64,000 nt of DNA from Hymenobacter nitidus (GCF_020447315.1 NZ_JAJADQ010000002.1:62001-126000), one strand, 5' to 3'; shown: positions 52,601 to 61,066, numbered from the stretch's first letter. The notes: generated by a model from the sequence alone, not told the origin. Made by a program: numbers and translations.

Positions 52601-52985
52601 GCGCCAAACCAGCGGCACCCTCGACGTGGACGTGCGCCAGTGCCCGCCGCTGCTGTTTTCGGAGAAAAACCTGCGCTCGGTGGTGTATAACCTGCTCAGC
52701 AACGCCCTGAAGTACCACCACCCGGAGCGCCCGCCGCTCGTGCGGGTACGCACCGAGGTAGACGGCGCCTTTGTGGTGCTGCACGTGCACGACAACGGCC
52801 TGGGCCTCGACCTGGAGCGGAAAGACCAGCTGTTTGCCATGTTTCAGCGCCTGCACACCCACGTCGAGGGCTCCGGCATCGGGCTCTACATGGTAAAACG
52901 CATCATGGAAAACGCGGGCGGCAGAATCACCGTGCGCAGTCAGGTAGGGGAGGGCACCACCTTTTCCGCGTATTTCCCTCACTGA
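49608..52985 (+). CDS. Soluble multi-PAS sensor histidine kinase
   Basis: 1125 residues without signal peptide or membrane helix. About six PAS-like domains follow in series (roughly 5-130, 155-290, 355-490, 505-625, 640-755 and 770-885), joined by coiled coils rich in Gln, Glu and Ala. The kinase core has the phospho-acceptor H914 in ASHDLKAPITNIEGLL, the N box in YNLLSNALKYHH, the G1 box DNGLGLD and the G2 region GSGIGLYMVKRIMENAGG. It should sense cytoplasmic cues. No response regulator is adjacent, so its partner is elsewhere. Confidence 0.9.
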   Translation: MNFTADPADRLLQSVLDLSLTGIILFRPVYGAPDDAATIVDLAYEHLNPAAQRMLQLPERPAATFLTLYPNARETGIFAFYRDTFLTGEAGHYNVNYQHDGLDNYFRLAARRSGDQLLVSFTDTGDQPRTAVEEELRRAQAELHTARAAAEAQRQQLQDVLQQAPVAIALLEGPEYRITLANPAVCEIWARTQSQLLGRPLLLALPELQGQGIDALLNGVLHSGQPYTGTELPVQLQRHGQLETIYFNFVYQPQHNAAGATTGVLVVATDVTQHVLARLHVQELNEELATTNEEIQASNEEFLANNAELTHTQFLLQQLNQELEARVRDRTKQLHVALSETEQQRTRLQLEQGRLQQILGQVPAFIATLDGPDHRYTFFNDAYLALTGGRAHLGLSVAQALPEFGEQGIIGLLDQVYATGRAFSGTDKPIRLLPAATGQPELHYVDFVYQPLFDERNQTQGILAFIVDVTDKVLARQEAEMLQSKVLLASQQQAQQRETFYQIFEQTPALIQLLRAPQHRVEYVNPAYQRLFSGRTMVGRDLAEALPEAQEQGFISLLDHVYATGETYVGAEVPLTWTSGENPSAQASYFNFTYQAFRENGQIAGISVFAYDVTGQVLARRQREAERERLQRLFMEAPAAICILAGPELVFELVNPQYQRLLPDRPLLGKTFLEAVPELAQHSVMSIFRQIYETGVTHEESAMLVPLTRPDGVLEDRYFNYIQQARRDEQGRIDGVLVFAFEVTEQVRARQASEASAQQLRLLTDSLPVLIGYLDHELKYRFANHAYKAWFNQNPEELLGRPVREVVGEQAFANAWPYMERALAGERLDFEARMPYREGFTKHIRTSYVPDVRQGAVVGFYTLVSDVTEQVEARQRAEASAQQALELAGELHQTNEQLTRTNVDLDNFIYTASHDLKAPITNIEGLLDMLRHELPPGAMAGEVAHILDLMHNSVDRFKRTIEHLTTVSRLQKEHDQPVAQVQLAAVIDNVRLDLAPLLRQTSGTLDVDVRQCPPLLFSEKNLRSVVYNLLSNALKYHHPERPPLVRVRTEVDGAFVVLHVHDNGLGLDLERKDQLFAMFQRLHTHVEGSGIGLYMVKRIMENAGGRITVRSQVGEGTTFSAYFPH

Positions 52986-53313
52986 GCCGGACCGCGCCGC
53001 CCACAGCGGCTGGCTTCCTTGCGCAATTGCCCGTAGCCAGCTTCGTGCGTACGCCCCCGGCCGGTTGGAAAACCCGGCCGGGGACTGAAACTCTGTTTCC
53101 CGCAAGAGCAGGTGAAGTCCCGAAGTAGCTTTTCTTCCTGGCCGCAAAAAGCCGGATTGGAGTCAGTCTGCCGCTACTTTAGCCGGGTGCGGGCCCGGTA
53201 GCCGGGGCAGGCCGGGGAAATTAATACCGTCGAGTATGCCGGTTGGGAGCTACCTTGCCCTTTTTACCAGAGTCTGACCATTCTGATAGCAGCCTGTGCT
53301 ATCTGCTTTCCAT
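52986..53313. other. Intergenic region between kinase and KAS III genes
   Basis: The 328-nt gap contains a GC-rich hairpin, CCCCGGCCGG (53055-53064) with CCGGCCGGGG (53074-53083), without a T-run, that may end the kinase transcript. The second half is free of clear repeats and has no exact TAnnTTTG box close to the next start. I see no gene in it. Confidence 0.45.
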
Positions 53314-54384
53314 ATGATCCAGTCCATCATCACGGCAACCGGTAGCTACATTCCCGGCATCGTTGTTCGGAACGAAGATTTCCTCTCCGCCCGCTTTTTC
53401 ACCAAGGAAGGCGCCCTTATTACCCAGGAGCCGGCGTCGGTTCTGGAACGTTTTCAGGCAATTACCGGCATTCAGGAGCGGCGCTATGCCCCGCCCGAGC
53501 AGCGCGCATCGGACCTGGGGCTGCGGGCCGCCGCCGATGCCCTGGCCAGCTCCGGCCTCGACCCCGAAACCCTGGACTACCTCATCGTGGCCCACAACTT
53601 CGGCGACGTGACGGCCGGCAGCAACCGCGTGGATCTGGTGCCTTCCCTGGCCTCGCGCATCAAGGCCGGACTGGGCATCCGCAACCCCAACTGCGTGGCC
53701 TACGACATGGCCTTTGGCTGCCCCGGCTGGCTGGAGGCCGTTATTCAGGCCAACTACTATATCCGCTCGGGCGATGCGCGGCGCTGCCTGATTATCGGCA
53801 CCGAAACCCTCTCGCGCGTGGTGGATGCCCACGACCGGGACACGATGCTCTACAGCGACGGCAGCGGCGCGGCCGTGCTGGAAGCCAGTACGAGCGGCCC
53901 GCGCGGCATTCTGGCCCACCACACCCAGACCCACGCCGTGGACTACGCCGAGCTGCTGAGCATGGGGCAGTCGTATGCGCCGGACGAGGCCGAAAGCCCC
54001 AACCGCTACATGAAGATGAACGGCCGCCGCCTCTACGAGTTTGCCCTGCAGCAGGTGCCCCTGGTGGTTAAAACCGCGCTGGACAAAGCCAACGTGCCCC
54101 TTTCGCAGGTGCGTAAGGTCCTGATTCATCAGGCCAACGAGAAGATGGATATTGCCATTCTGGAGCGCCTTTTCAAGCTCTACGACGCGGGCAGCCCCAA
54201 CCTGGAGATGATGCCGATGACCATCGGCTGGCTGGGCAATAGCTCGGTGGCTACCATCCCCACGCTGCTGGACTTGCTGCAGAAAGGCCAGCTGCCCAAC
54301 CAGCACATTGCCCCCGGCGACACCGTCGTTTTTGCCTCGGTGGGGGCGGGCATGAACATCAACGCCGTGGTGTACCAGTACTAG
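53314..54384 (+). CDS. Divergent 3-oxoacyl-ACP synthase III (KAS III) homologue
   Basis: 356 residues from the ATG at 53314 (MIQSIITATGSYIPGIV); a GTG at 53296 would add six residues. The thiolase fold is intact with Cys C136 in AFGCPGWLEAV, His in VLIHQANEKMDIA and Asn in LGNSSVATIP. The Cys motif is GCPGW rather than the ACSG of housekeeping FabH, and the family tends to use other acyl donors. It could act in a specialised lipid or polyketide pathway, but no other such genes adjoin. The housekeeping FabH is at 23473-24486. Confidence 0.85.
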   Translation: MIQSIITATGSYIPGIVVRNEDFLSARFFTKEGALITQEPASVLERFQAITGIQERRYAPPEQRASDLGLRAAADALASSGLDPETLDYLIVAHNFGDVTAGSNRVDLVPSLASRIKAGLGIRNPNCVAYDMAFGCPGWLEAVIQANYYIRSGDARRCLIIGTETLSRVVDAHDRDTMLYSDGSGAAVLEASTSGPRGILAHHTQTHAVDYAELLSMGQSYAPDEAESPNRYMKMNGRRLYEFALQQVPLVVKTALDKANVPLSQVRKVLIHQANEKMDIAILERLFKLYDAGSPNLEMMPMTIGWLGNSSVATIPTLLDLLQKGQLPNQHIAPGDTVVFASVGAGMNINAVVYQY

Positions 54385-54491
54385 GCGGCCCCAGCGGCGG
54401 GGTTGGGAGCCAAGAAGCCGGGGCCCGGCATGGCGGAAATCGGGGCATTGTGGGCTACCTTGCTTTCGCTTTTTCTCACTTCTCCTCCTTC

Positions 54492-56276
54492 ATGACCAAA
54501 CCCTTTACGCCCAAGCTTCTTTTGGTGGCCGCCGGCTGCGCTACGGCCCTGTGGCTGAGCAGCTGCGGCTCCGACCAGCACGCCGGCTCAGCCGAAGTGC
54601 CCACCCCCGACGCCAACTTCGACCGGTTCAAGGCCCAGTTCATCGATTCGCTCTGGTACTACAACCCCGAGTGGGCCAGCAGCCAGGGCTACCACCGCTA
54701 CGACTCGCTGCTGGTGGTGCCCAACGCCGGCCGCCGCCAGACCGAAGCCGCCGTGCAGGCCCGGGTGCGCCAGCAGCTGGCAGCCTTTCCGGTCGGGGAG
54801 CTGTCGGTGAATAACCAGACCGACTTCCGGCTGATTGAGAACTACCTGAACAGCTCGCGCTGGTACGCCGACACGCTGCGCGACTGGCAATGGAACCCGG
54901 CTGCCTACAACCTGGGCTCGTCGGTGGCCGAGATTCTGAACGGCCGCTACCAGCCCCTGGACCGCCGTCTGCGCAGCATTTCGCTGAAAATATCCCGCGC
55001 CGCCGATTATTACGCCGCCGCCGAAGACAACATTCAGAACCCCACCCGGGAGCATACCGATCTGGCCATTAAGCAGAACAAGGGCGCCCTGGACGTGTTC
55101 GGGCCGGCTTTGCTTGACTCGCTCAACCGCTCGAAGCTCTCGGAGCGGGAGAAAAAGGACTTCCGTGACCGGGTAGCTACCACTAGGCTGGTGGTGCAGA
55201 ACTACATTGCCTTTTTGCAGAACGAGGTGCTGCCGGCCGGCAAGTTCCGCAGCTTCCGCCTGGGTAAGGCGCTCTACGACCGGAAGTTCTACTACGACAT
55301 TCAGAGCAGCTACTCCGCCGACCAGGTGTATCAGAAGGCCCTGACGCACAAAGCCGAGCTGCTGCGCGACATGAAAAAGCGGGCCGCGCGCCTCTGGCCC
55401 AAGTATTTTGCCGGCCAGCCCCTGCCCACCGACTCGCTGGCGGCCGTGAAGCTGGTAATTGGCAAGCTCTCGGAAAAGCACGCCACCCAGGCCGGCTTCG
55501 TGGATGCGGTGAAGGCCCAGATTCCGGCCCTGGTGCAGTTCGTGAACGATAAAAAGCTGCTGACCCAGGACCCCACCAAGCCGTTGGTGGTGCGCGAAAC
55601 CCCGCTCTACATGCGCGGCAGCGGAGCCGGAGCTTCGGTGTCGGCCCCAGGCCCCTACGATAAGGCCGCCAACACCTATTACAACGTGGAGCCCCTCGAC
55701 GGGCAGTCGGCGGCCGATGCGGAGAGCTACCTGCGCGAATACAACGAGTACACGCTCCAGATTCTGAACATCCACGAGGCTATTCCGGGTCACTACACCC
55801 AGCTGGTGTATGCCAACCGCTCCCCCTCGCTCATCAAATCCATCTTCGGCAACGGGGCTATGATTGAGGGCTGGGCCGTGTACGCCGAGCGCATGATGCT
55901 GGAAAGCGGCTACGGCGGCAACACCGACGAAATGTGGCTGATGTGGGACAAGTGGAATATGCGCGTGACCATCAACGCCATCATCGACCACGAAATCCAG
56001 GTGAACAACGCCTCCGAGGCCAGCATCGTGAATCAGCTCATGCGCGACGGGTTCCAGGAGAAGTCGGAGGCTACCAACAAGTGGCTGCGCGCGACGCTGA
56101 GCCAGGTGCAGCTGAGCAGCTACTTCACCGGCTACACCGAAATCTACGATTTGCGCCAGGAGCTGAAAAAGGAGCAGGGCAGCAAGTTCGACCTGAAGGC
56201 CTTCAACGAGCAGTTTCTCAGCTACGGCAGCGCCCCAGTGCGCTACATCCGCACCATGATGCTGAAGAAAGCGTAG
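54492..56276 (+). CDS. DUF885 family metallopeptidase-like lipoprotein
   Basis: 594 residues from the ATG at 54492. The signal ends in ALWLSSC (a lipobox), so it is an anchored envelope protein. The sequence pattern FKAQFIDSLWYYNPEWASSQG fits DUF885. A zinc-binding motif of HExxxGH type is at residues 428-434 (NIHEAIPGHYTQLVY), followed downstream by a Glu in AMIEGWAVYAERMM. It is probably a peptidase acting outside the cytoplasm; the substrate is unknown. A hairpin (56301-56340) follows. Confidence 0.88.
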   Translation: MTKPFTPKLLLVAAGCATALWLSSCGSDQHAGSAEVPTPDANFDRFKAQFIDSLWYYNPEWASSQGYHRYDSLLVVPNAGRRQTEAAVQARVRQQLAAFPVGELSVNNQTDFRLIENYLNSSRWYADTLRDWQWNPAAYNLGSSVAEILNGRYQPLDRRLRSISLKISRAADYYAAAEDNIQNPTREHTDLAIKQNKGALDVFGPALLDSLNRSKLSEREKKDFRDRVATTRLVVQNYIAFLQNEVLPAGKFRSFRLGKALYDRKFYYDIQSSYSADQVYQKALTHKAELLRDMKKRAARLWPKYFAGQPLPTDSLAAVKLVIGKLSEKHATQAGFVDAVKAQIPALVQFVNDKKLLTQDPTKPLVVRETPLYMRGSGAGASVSAPGPYDKAANTYYNVEPLDGQSAADAESYLREYNEYTLQILNIHEAIPGHYTQLVYANRSPSLIKSIFGNGAMIEGWAVYAERMMLESGYGGNTDEMWLMWDKWNMRVTINAIIDHEIQVNNASEASIVNQLMRDGFQEKSEATNKWLRATLSQVQLSSYFTGYTEIYDLRQELKKEQGSKFDLKAFNEQFLSYGSAPVRYIRTMMLKKA

Positions 56277-56300
56277 GCACATTCTTGCCTGAAAACGCGG

Positions 56301-56340
56301 ACCAAGCCGCCCCGGATGGGAATTTCCGGGGCGGCTTGGT
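56301..56340 (+). terminator. Hairpin after the DUF885 gene
   Basis: ACCAAGCCGCCCCGGA (56301-56316) pairs perfectly with TCCGGGGCGGCTTGGT (56325-56340), with a loop of 8 nt. It lacks a long T-run but is a likely transcript end. Confidence 0.75.
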
Positions 56341-56394
56341 TGTCTGCCTATCACCCGAAATTCCGGTTCCGAGCCCCGTACGCATTGCCCGCTT

Positions 56395-56751
56395 ATGAAA
56401 GAAACAGACCGCCAGCGCATCTACGAAACCAACGACGAAGGCCTGCGCCGCTACACCCACGAGCACCTGAAGGTGTTTGCCAAGTTCACGTCGGATAACT
56501 GCGCCACGTGCGAGCTGCTGGCCCCGCCTTTCGCCCAGTTTGCCGACGATGAGCCTTACCAGACCATCCTGTTCCTAAGGCTGGCCTCCGAGGAAAGCCC
56601 GGTAGCCAAGAAACTGATGCAGCAGAAAGTAGCACCGTTTTTTGTGAGCTACTGCCAGGGCCGCATCCTGGAATGCGACACGCTGACGACCGAGGCCGAA
56701 GTGCAGGGCATGCTGGAGCGCCTGCGCGCGTTTCTGCCCCAGAGCAACTGA
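56395..56751 (+). CDS. Thioredoxin-like protein
   Basis: 118 residues of thioredoxin fold. The redox pair is CATC (C36 and C39, SDNCATCELL). The cis-proline is in KVAPFFVSY. The protein lacks a signal peptide, so it should act in the cytoplasm. The WCxxC of classical thioredoxins is replaced by NCATC, so its redox potential may differ. It lies between the DUF885 and DUF218 genes on the same strand. Confidence 0.82.
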   Translation: MKETDRQRIYETNDEGLRRYTHEHLKVFAKFTSDNCATCELLAPPFAQFADDEPYQTILFLRLASEESPVAKKLMQQKVAPFFVSYCQGRILECDTLTTEAEVQGMLERLRAFLPQSN

Positions 56752-56861
56752 TGCGCCGGCACAAAGACGCCTGGGCTCTGCTGGCCGGAGCTGGCAACGT
56801 TTCTGTTGCATTTTTGCTGCTTTAGGCCCAGGGGCGGCTAATTTACCCTAGCTTCGCGGCC

Positions 56862-57626
56862 GTGTTTTTTCTCCTCTCCAAATTTCTGCCGTTTGTGCTG
56901 GAGCCCGCCGTGTGGCTGCTGGCTCTGCTGGCCGCCGCGTTGCTCAGCCGCCGTCATCCGCGGTGGCAGCGCGGCTTTCTTATTTCGGCCCTGACTCTCA
57001 CCTTTATCGGTACTAACAGCGGCCTGATCAACGAGGCGTACCTGGCCTGGGAAATGCCCCCGGTGGGCCTGCGCACCCTGGCCCCCCACGACGCGGGCGT
57101 GCTGCTCACTGGCGTGACGCGCCCCCTGAAGTCGCCCCACGACCGGGTGTATCTGGGGGAGGGCGCCGACCGGCTGACCCACACGCTGTGGCTCTACCGG
57201 GCCGGCCGCATCAAGTATATTATCGTCAGTGGCGGCTCGGGCTCGATCCGCAAAGTAGTACATACCGAGGCCCACGACCTAGCGACGCTGCTGCGCCTGG
57301 CGGGCGTGCCGGCCCGGAATATTCTGGTGGAGGAGGCTAGCCGCAACACCCGCGAAAATGCTCTGAACACCAAAAAGCTGCTGGCCCAGCATCCGGAAAT
57401 CAAGAGCATCATGCTGATTACCTCCGCCTTTCACCAGCGGCGCGCCCTGGCCTGCTTTCGGAAAGTTGGCCTGCAGCCCACCCCATTTCCGGCCGACTAC
57501 CGCACCAGTGACCCCATCCGGACGCCCAGCTACTGGCTCCCCGATGCCAGCGCCTTTGGCCGCTGGAGCCACCTACTGCACGAAATAACCGGCTACCTGA
57601 CCTACAAGCTGCTCGGGTATTGCTAA
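56862..57626 (+). CDS. YdcF/SanA-like DUF218 membrane protein
   Basis: 254 residues, GTG start. Two N-terminal hydrophobic helices (about 4-25 and 38-50) precede a soluble DUF218 domain with DAGVLLTGVTRP, IIVSGGSGSIRK, EASRNTRENALNTKKLL and MLITSAFHQRRALACFRKVG. Proteins of this fold (ElyC, SanA, YdcF) act in the cell envelope, for example in peptidoglycan or lipid-carrier metabolism. It ends at the convergent ALDH gene with a shared terminator and repeats. Confidence 0.85.
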   Translation: MFFLLSKFLPFVLEPAVWLLALLAAALLSRRHPRWQRGFLISALTLTFIGTNSGLINEAYLAWEMPPVGLRTLAPHDAGVLLTGVTRPLKSPHDRVYLGEGADRLTHTLWLYRAGRIKYIIVSGGSGSIRKVVHTEAHDLATLLRLAGVPARNILVEEASRNTRENALNTKKLLAQHPEIKSIMLITSAFHQRRALACFRKVGLQPTPFPADYRTSDPIRTPSYWLPDASAFGRWSHLLHEITGYLTYKLLGYC

Positions 57627-57888
57627 TGTGGGAATGTAATTTGAAGGTGCTAAATGTGGGGACTGTGCTAACCCGTGTCATAGCGAGCAGAGCGAAGCAA
57701 TCGGTCCGCTGAAATGGGTGGAGCCTTCTAATGTGAAAAGCCCTTTACTCCGACTGGAATAAAGGGCTTTCTGGTGCAAAGGAGTTTGTCATTGCCAGAG
57801 GATGCCTTGCCACGGCTTAAGCCTCGCAAGGACACATTCACTCACATTTCTCACATTCAAACCACATTCCCCACATTAGTACCTTAGT
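57623..57888. repeat. Inverted-repeat-bounded intergenic element
   Basis: TAATGTGGGAATGT (57623-57636) and ACATTCCCCACATTA (57874-57888) are complementary apart from one indel. The enclosed sequence includes a TGTCAT...GCGAGCAGAGCGAAGCAATC motif (from 57676), a terminator hairpin (57737-57770) and a related half-element near 57790. The gap between the two convergent genes is almost all repeat. Confidence 0.7.
57737..57773. terminator. Terminator between convergent genes
   Basis: AAAGCCCTTTA (57737-57747) pairs with TAAAGGGCTTT (57760-57770), with a 12-nt loop. Short A and T runs on either side suit both the DUF218 and ALDH genes. Confidence 0.8.
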
Positions 57889-57889
57889 C

Positions 57890-59287
57890 TTACTCCACTT
57901 TTTTCTTTGCCACCGGGGCCTCGCCGGCCACCCAGATGCTTTTCTGGTTGACGAACTCCCGGATGCCGAGGTAGGACAGCTCCCGGCCGTAGCCCGATTT
58001 TTTAACGCCCCCGAACGGCATTTCCGGCGACGACTTTACCATAGCATTCACGAACACGGCCCCCGACTCGATGCGCCGCGCCACGGCTTCGCCACGCTTG
58101 GCGTCGCGGGTCCAGACCGAGCCGCCCAGGCCGAAGCGCGAGTCGTTGGCCAGGCGCACAGCATCGGCTTCGTCGCGGGCTTCCATGATAATGGCCACCG
58201 GTCCGAACAGCTCCTCGTAGTAGGCCGGCTGCCCGGGCTTCACGTTGGCCAGTATCATGGGGCGGAACAGGGCCGTGCCGGGCTTGGCCTGCCCGCCGAA
58301 CAGCTCCACGCGGGCCCCGGCCTGCACCGAGTCCTGCACCTGCTTGGTTAGCTCGTCGGCCAGGTCGGGGCGGGCCAGGGGGCCGTACTGGGTGGCTTCG
58401 TCGAGCGGGTCGCCGGTGCGTAGGGCCAGCAGGTGAGTTTTGAGCTGACTGATAAACGGCTTCACGATGGATTTGTCGACGATGAAGCGCTTGGCCGCAA
58501 TGCAGCTCTGCCCCGAGTTGACCATGCGGGCCTGGGCGGCGGTTTTGGCCGCCAGCTCCAGGTCGGCATCGGCCAGCACCACGAAGGCATCGGAGCCGCC
58601 CAGTTCCAGCACCGTTTTCTTGATCTGGGCTCCGGCTGTGGCGGCCACTTTCGAGCCGGCCTCCTCACTGCCCGTGAGCGTGGCCGCCTTCACCCGGTCG
58701 TCCTGCAGCAGCTTTTCCACCAGATCGGAGCCGATGAGCAGGGTGCGGAAGGTAGCGGGAGGGAAGCCTGCGTCGTGGAAGATGCTTTCCAGGGCCAGGG
58801 CGCACTGGGGCACGTTGGAAGCGTGCTTGAGCAGGCCTACGTTGCCGGCCATCAGGGCCGGGGCGGCAAACCGGATGACCTGCCAGAACGGGAAGTTCCA
58901 GGGCATGATGGCCAGCACCACGCCCAGGGGCTCGTAGGCAATGAAGCTGCGCCGGGCCTCGGTTTTGATGTCCTCGTCGCGCAGGAATTCCTCGGCGTGG
59001 TCGGCGTAGTAGTCGCAGGTCAGGGCGCACTTCTGGATTTCGGCCCGGCCATCGGCGACGGGCTTGCCCATTTCCAGGGCCATGAGCCGGGCCAGCTCGT
59101 CTTGCCGCGCGCGCAGCAGCTCGGCGGCGCGGTGCATCAGGCGGCGGCGCTCCACAAACGACGACTCGCGCCAGGTGGCGGCGGCCCGGTGGGCCTGGCC
59201 CAGAATCCGCTCGGTTTTAACCCAGGAGAAGGCCCGGAAGCGCCGCAGCACCTTGCCGGTATAAGGATTGAATGATTCTATCGCCAT
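57890..59287 (-). CDS. Aldehyde dehydrogenase (succinate-semialdehyde type)
   Basis: 465 residues. The ALDH catalytic residues are E228 (VLELGGSDAF) and C262 (NSGQSCIAAKR), with PWNFPFWQV and GGVKKSGYGRELS as further family marks. The overall pattern resembles GabD-type succinate-semialdehyde dehydrogenases, which use NAD(P) to make succinate. The true aldehyde cannot be fixed from sequence. It is a single gene on the minus strand, diverging from the sigma-factor gene. Confidence 0.9.
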   Translation of the reverse strand: MAIESFNPYTGKVLRRFRAFSWVKTERILGQAHRAAATWRESSFVERRRLMHRAAELLRARQDELARLMALEMGKPVADGRAEIQKCALTCDYYADHAEEFLRDEDIKTEARRSFIAYEPLGVVLAIMPWNFPFWQVIRFAAPALMAGNVGLLKHASNVPQCALALESIFHDAGFPPATFRTLLIGSDLVEKLLQDDRVKAATLTGSEEAGSKVAATAGAQIKKTVLELGGSDAFVVLADADLELAAKTAAQARMVNSGQSCIAAKRFIVDKSIVKPFISQLKTHLLALRTGDPLDEATQYGPLARPDLADELTKQVQDSVQAGARVELFGGQAKPGTALFRPMILANVKPGQPAYYEELFGPVAIIMEARDEADAVRLANDSRFGLGGSVWTRDAKRGEAVARRIESGAVFVNAMVKSSPEMPFGGVKKSGYGRELSYLGIREFVNQKSIWVAGEAPVAKKKVE

Positions 59288-59370
59288 GGCAAAAGGGGAA
59301 AAGCAGAGTCAAAGGATTAAAAACAACTGGAAGATGGTACTGTTAGGCACAACATAGGTTTGCGCCGATG

Positions 59371-59378
59371 TAGCTTTG
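59371..59378 (+). promoter_or_regulatory. -7 box upstream of the ECF sigma gene
   Basis: TAGCTTTG matches TAnnTTTG exactly but no good -33 box is at the right distance. The start codon is 146 nt downstream. Confidence 0.35.
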
Positions 59379-59523
59379 GGCAAGCACAGCCGTAGAAGGG
59401 TTGCCACTTCCTTTGCTACGCTTTCAAACCGCCAATGTGCCGCCAAATAATCTTTAAAGTGTACTTTCGTCTCATCAGTGGCATGTAGCCTACGTGCTGT
59501 TCGCCCTTCATAGCTGTTCCCCT

Positions 59524-60081
59524 GTGTCTCCCACCACTCCCGAATCACCGACATCTACCTCCGAGGACCTGCTCGTGCAGCGGTTACGCGACCGGGATGA
59601 ATCGGCCATGACGTTGTTTTACGATAAGTATGCATCGGCTTTATATGGCGTCATCCTGCGCATTGTCAAAAAAGAGGAAATAGCCGAAGACGTCCTGCAG
59701 GAAAGCCTGGTCAAGATCTGGAACTCGTTTCAGTCCTACGACCCGTCCAAAGGACGGCTGTTTACCTGGGTGCTGAATGTTTCGCGCAATTTGGCAATCG
59801 ACAAAATCCGCTCCCGACAATACCGCGTAGGTAGTCGTATGCAGCCTATCGAAGAGAGTGCAGCGCTGCGCCAGGCCGCCACTCCTACGTTCCGGCCTGA
59901 GCACATTGGTTTGCAGGAAATGACCAACAAGCTTGCTCCGGAGCAAAAGCAAATCATTGACCTGCTTTATTTTGGCGGATTTACACAAAGCGAAGTGGCT
60001 GACGAACTCAACCTGCCGCTGGGAACGGTGAAAACCCGGGCCCGGGCGGCCATCAAAGTACTTGCAAAACTGATTCGATAA
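59524..60081 (+). CDS. ECF RNA polymerase sigma factor
   Basis: 185 residues with GTG at 59524 (VSPTTPESPTSTSEDLLVQRL) chosen as start; another GTG at 59494 would add ten residues. Region 2 is clear: AMTLFYDKYASALYGVILRIV, AEDVLQESLVKIWNSF and FTWVLNVSRNLAIDKIRSR. Region 4 has PEQKQIIDLLYFGGFTQSEVADELNLPLGTVKTRARAAI. It directs RNA polymerase to stress or envelope promoters. The anti-sigma gene starts 3 nt downstream, so the two are made together. Confidence 0.92.
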   Translation: MSPTTPESPTSTSEDLLVQRLRDRDESAMTLFYDKYASALYGVILRIVKKEEIAEDVLQESLVKIWNSFQSYDPSKGRLFTWVLNVSRNLAIDKIRSRQYRVGSRMQPIEESAALRQAATPTFRPEHIGLQEMTNKLAPEQKQIIDLLYFGGFTQSEVADELNLPLGTVKTRARAAIKVLAKLIR

Positions 60082-60083
60082 TC

Positions 60084-60950
60084 GTGAACATTCAGGACTA
60101 CATCGAATCCGGTATTCTAGAGGAATACGTCTTGGGCGTACTCGACCCGGCGCAGCGCGCCGAAGTGGAGCGCTACGCTGCCGACTACCCGGAAGTCAGG
60201 CAGGAACTCACCCTTATTCAGCAGGGCCTGGAAAGCTATGCTCAGGCGCATACGCAAACCCCGCCCGCCGGGATGCGCGAACGGGTGCTGGCAGGCTTTC
60301 AGGCCGCTATTCACGGCGCCGACACTACGACGCCCCCGGCGGCTCCCGTCGCAGCGGCTGCCCCGGAAACGGTAGTGCGGCCCATTGCCTCGGTCCAGCC
60401 GGCGGAAGAAGTTGCAGCATCCGGGTTTAATTGGATGATGGCGGCCTCGGTAGCCTTGCTGGTGCTGAGCGCGGCGGCCAACCTGATTTTGTACAATCGG
60501 TGGCAGGACAGTGAAACCCAGCTCGTGGCCCTGCAAGCCGATCAGACGCGCGTGGCTTCGACTATGCAGGCCGTAGAAAAGCGCCTCGACACCCGGACGC
60601 AGGAACTGGCCGTGTTGCGCAATGAGCAGTTCCGGGCCGTGGACCTGGCCGGTACGCCTACGGCGCCCGAAGCTAAGGCCCGCGTGCTTTATAACAAAGC
60701 CACGAAAGCGGTATACGTGGACGTGCGCAACCTACCCACGCTGCCCCAGGGCAAGCAGTATCAGCTCTGGGCCATGGACAAAGGCACGCCCGTGGATGCA
60801 GGCGTACTGGCGGCGGCTACCACCGCCGGCGACAGTATCCAGCAGATGAAGGACGTGACCAATGCTGAGGCGTTTGCCATGACGGTAGAGCCCGAGGGCG
60901 GTAGCGAAAACCCGACGCTTTCGACCCTGACGGTTATCGGCAAGTTCTAG
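60084..60950 (+). CDS. RskA-type anti-sigma factor
   Basis: 288 residues, GTG start. The N-terminal 80 residues form an anti-sigma domain that binds the sigma factor (YIESGILEEYVLGVLDPAQRAEVERYAADYPEV). One membrane helix (MMAASVALLVLSAAANLILY, about residues 117-136) follows. The extracytoplasmic part includes a coiled coil and the RskA domain (KQYQLWAMDKGTPVDAGVL). It holds the sigma factor at the membrane until an envelope signal releases it. A terminator follows. Confidence 0.9.
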   Translation: MNIQDYIESGILEEYVLGVLDPAQRAEVERYAADYPEVRQELTLIQQGLESYAQAHTQTPPAGMRERVLAGFQAAIHGADTTTPPAAPVAAAAPETVVRPIASVQPAEEVAASGFNWMMAASVALLVLSAAANLILYNRWQDSETQLVALQADQTRVASTMQAVEKRLDTRTQELAVLRNEQFRAVDLAGTPTAPEAKARVLYNKATKAVYVDVRNLPTLPQGKQYQLWAMDKGTPVDAGVLAAATTAGDSIQQMKDVTNAEAFAMTVEPEGGSENPTLSTLTVIGKF

Positions 60951-60964
60951 CCGTAGGCACACCT

Positions 60965-61016
60965 AGCAGCCCCGGAGGAAGCCTGCTTTTGGCTTTTTCC
61001 GGGGCTGCTGCATTTT
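60965..61016 (+). terminator. Intrinsic terminator of the sigma/anti-sigma pair
   Basis: AGCAGCCCCGGA (60965-60976) pairs with TCCGGGGCTGCT (60998-61009), and GCATTTT follows. It separates the pair from the H-NOX gene. Confidence 0.85.
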
Positions 61017-61066
61017 CCCAGGCCCCGGTAGTCCGCCAAGTTAGGCCGTAGTTGGGGCGGGTTGCG

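Noticed and set aside
59309..59554. 81-codon minus-strand frame upstream of the ECF sigma gene
   Set aside because: It overlaps the sigma-gene start and leader, and has no domain or promoter support.
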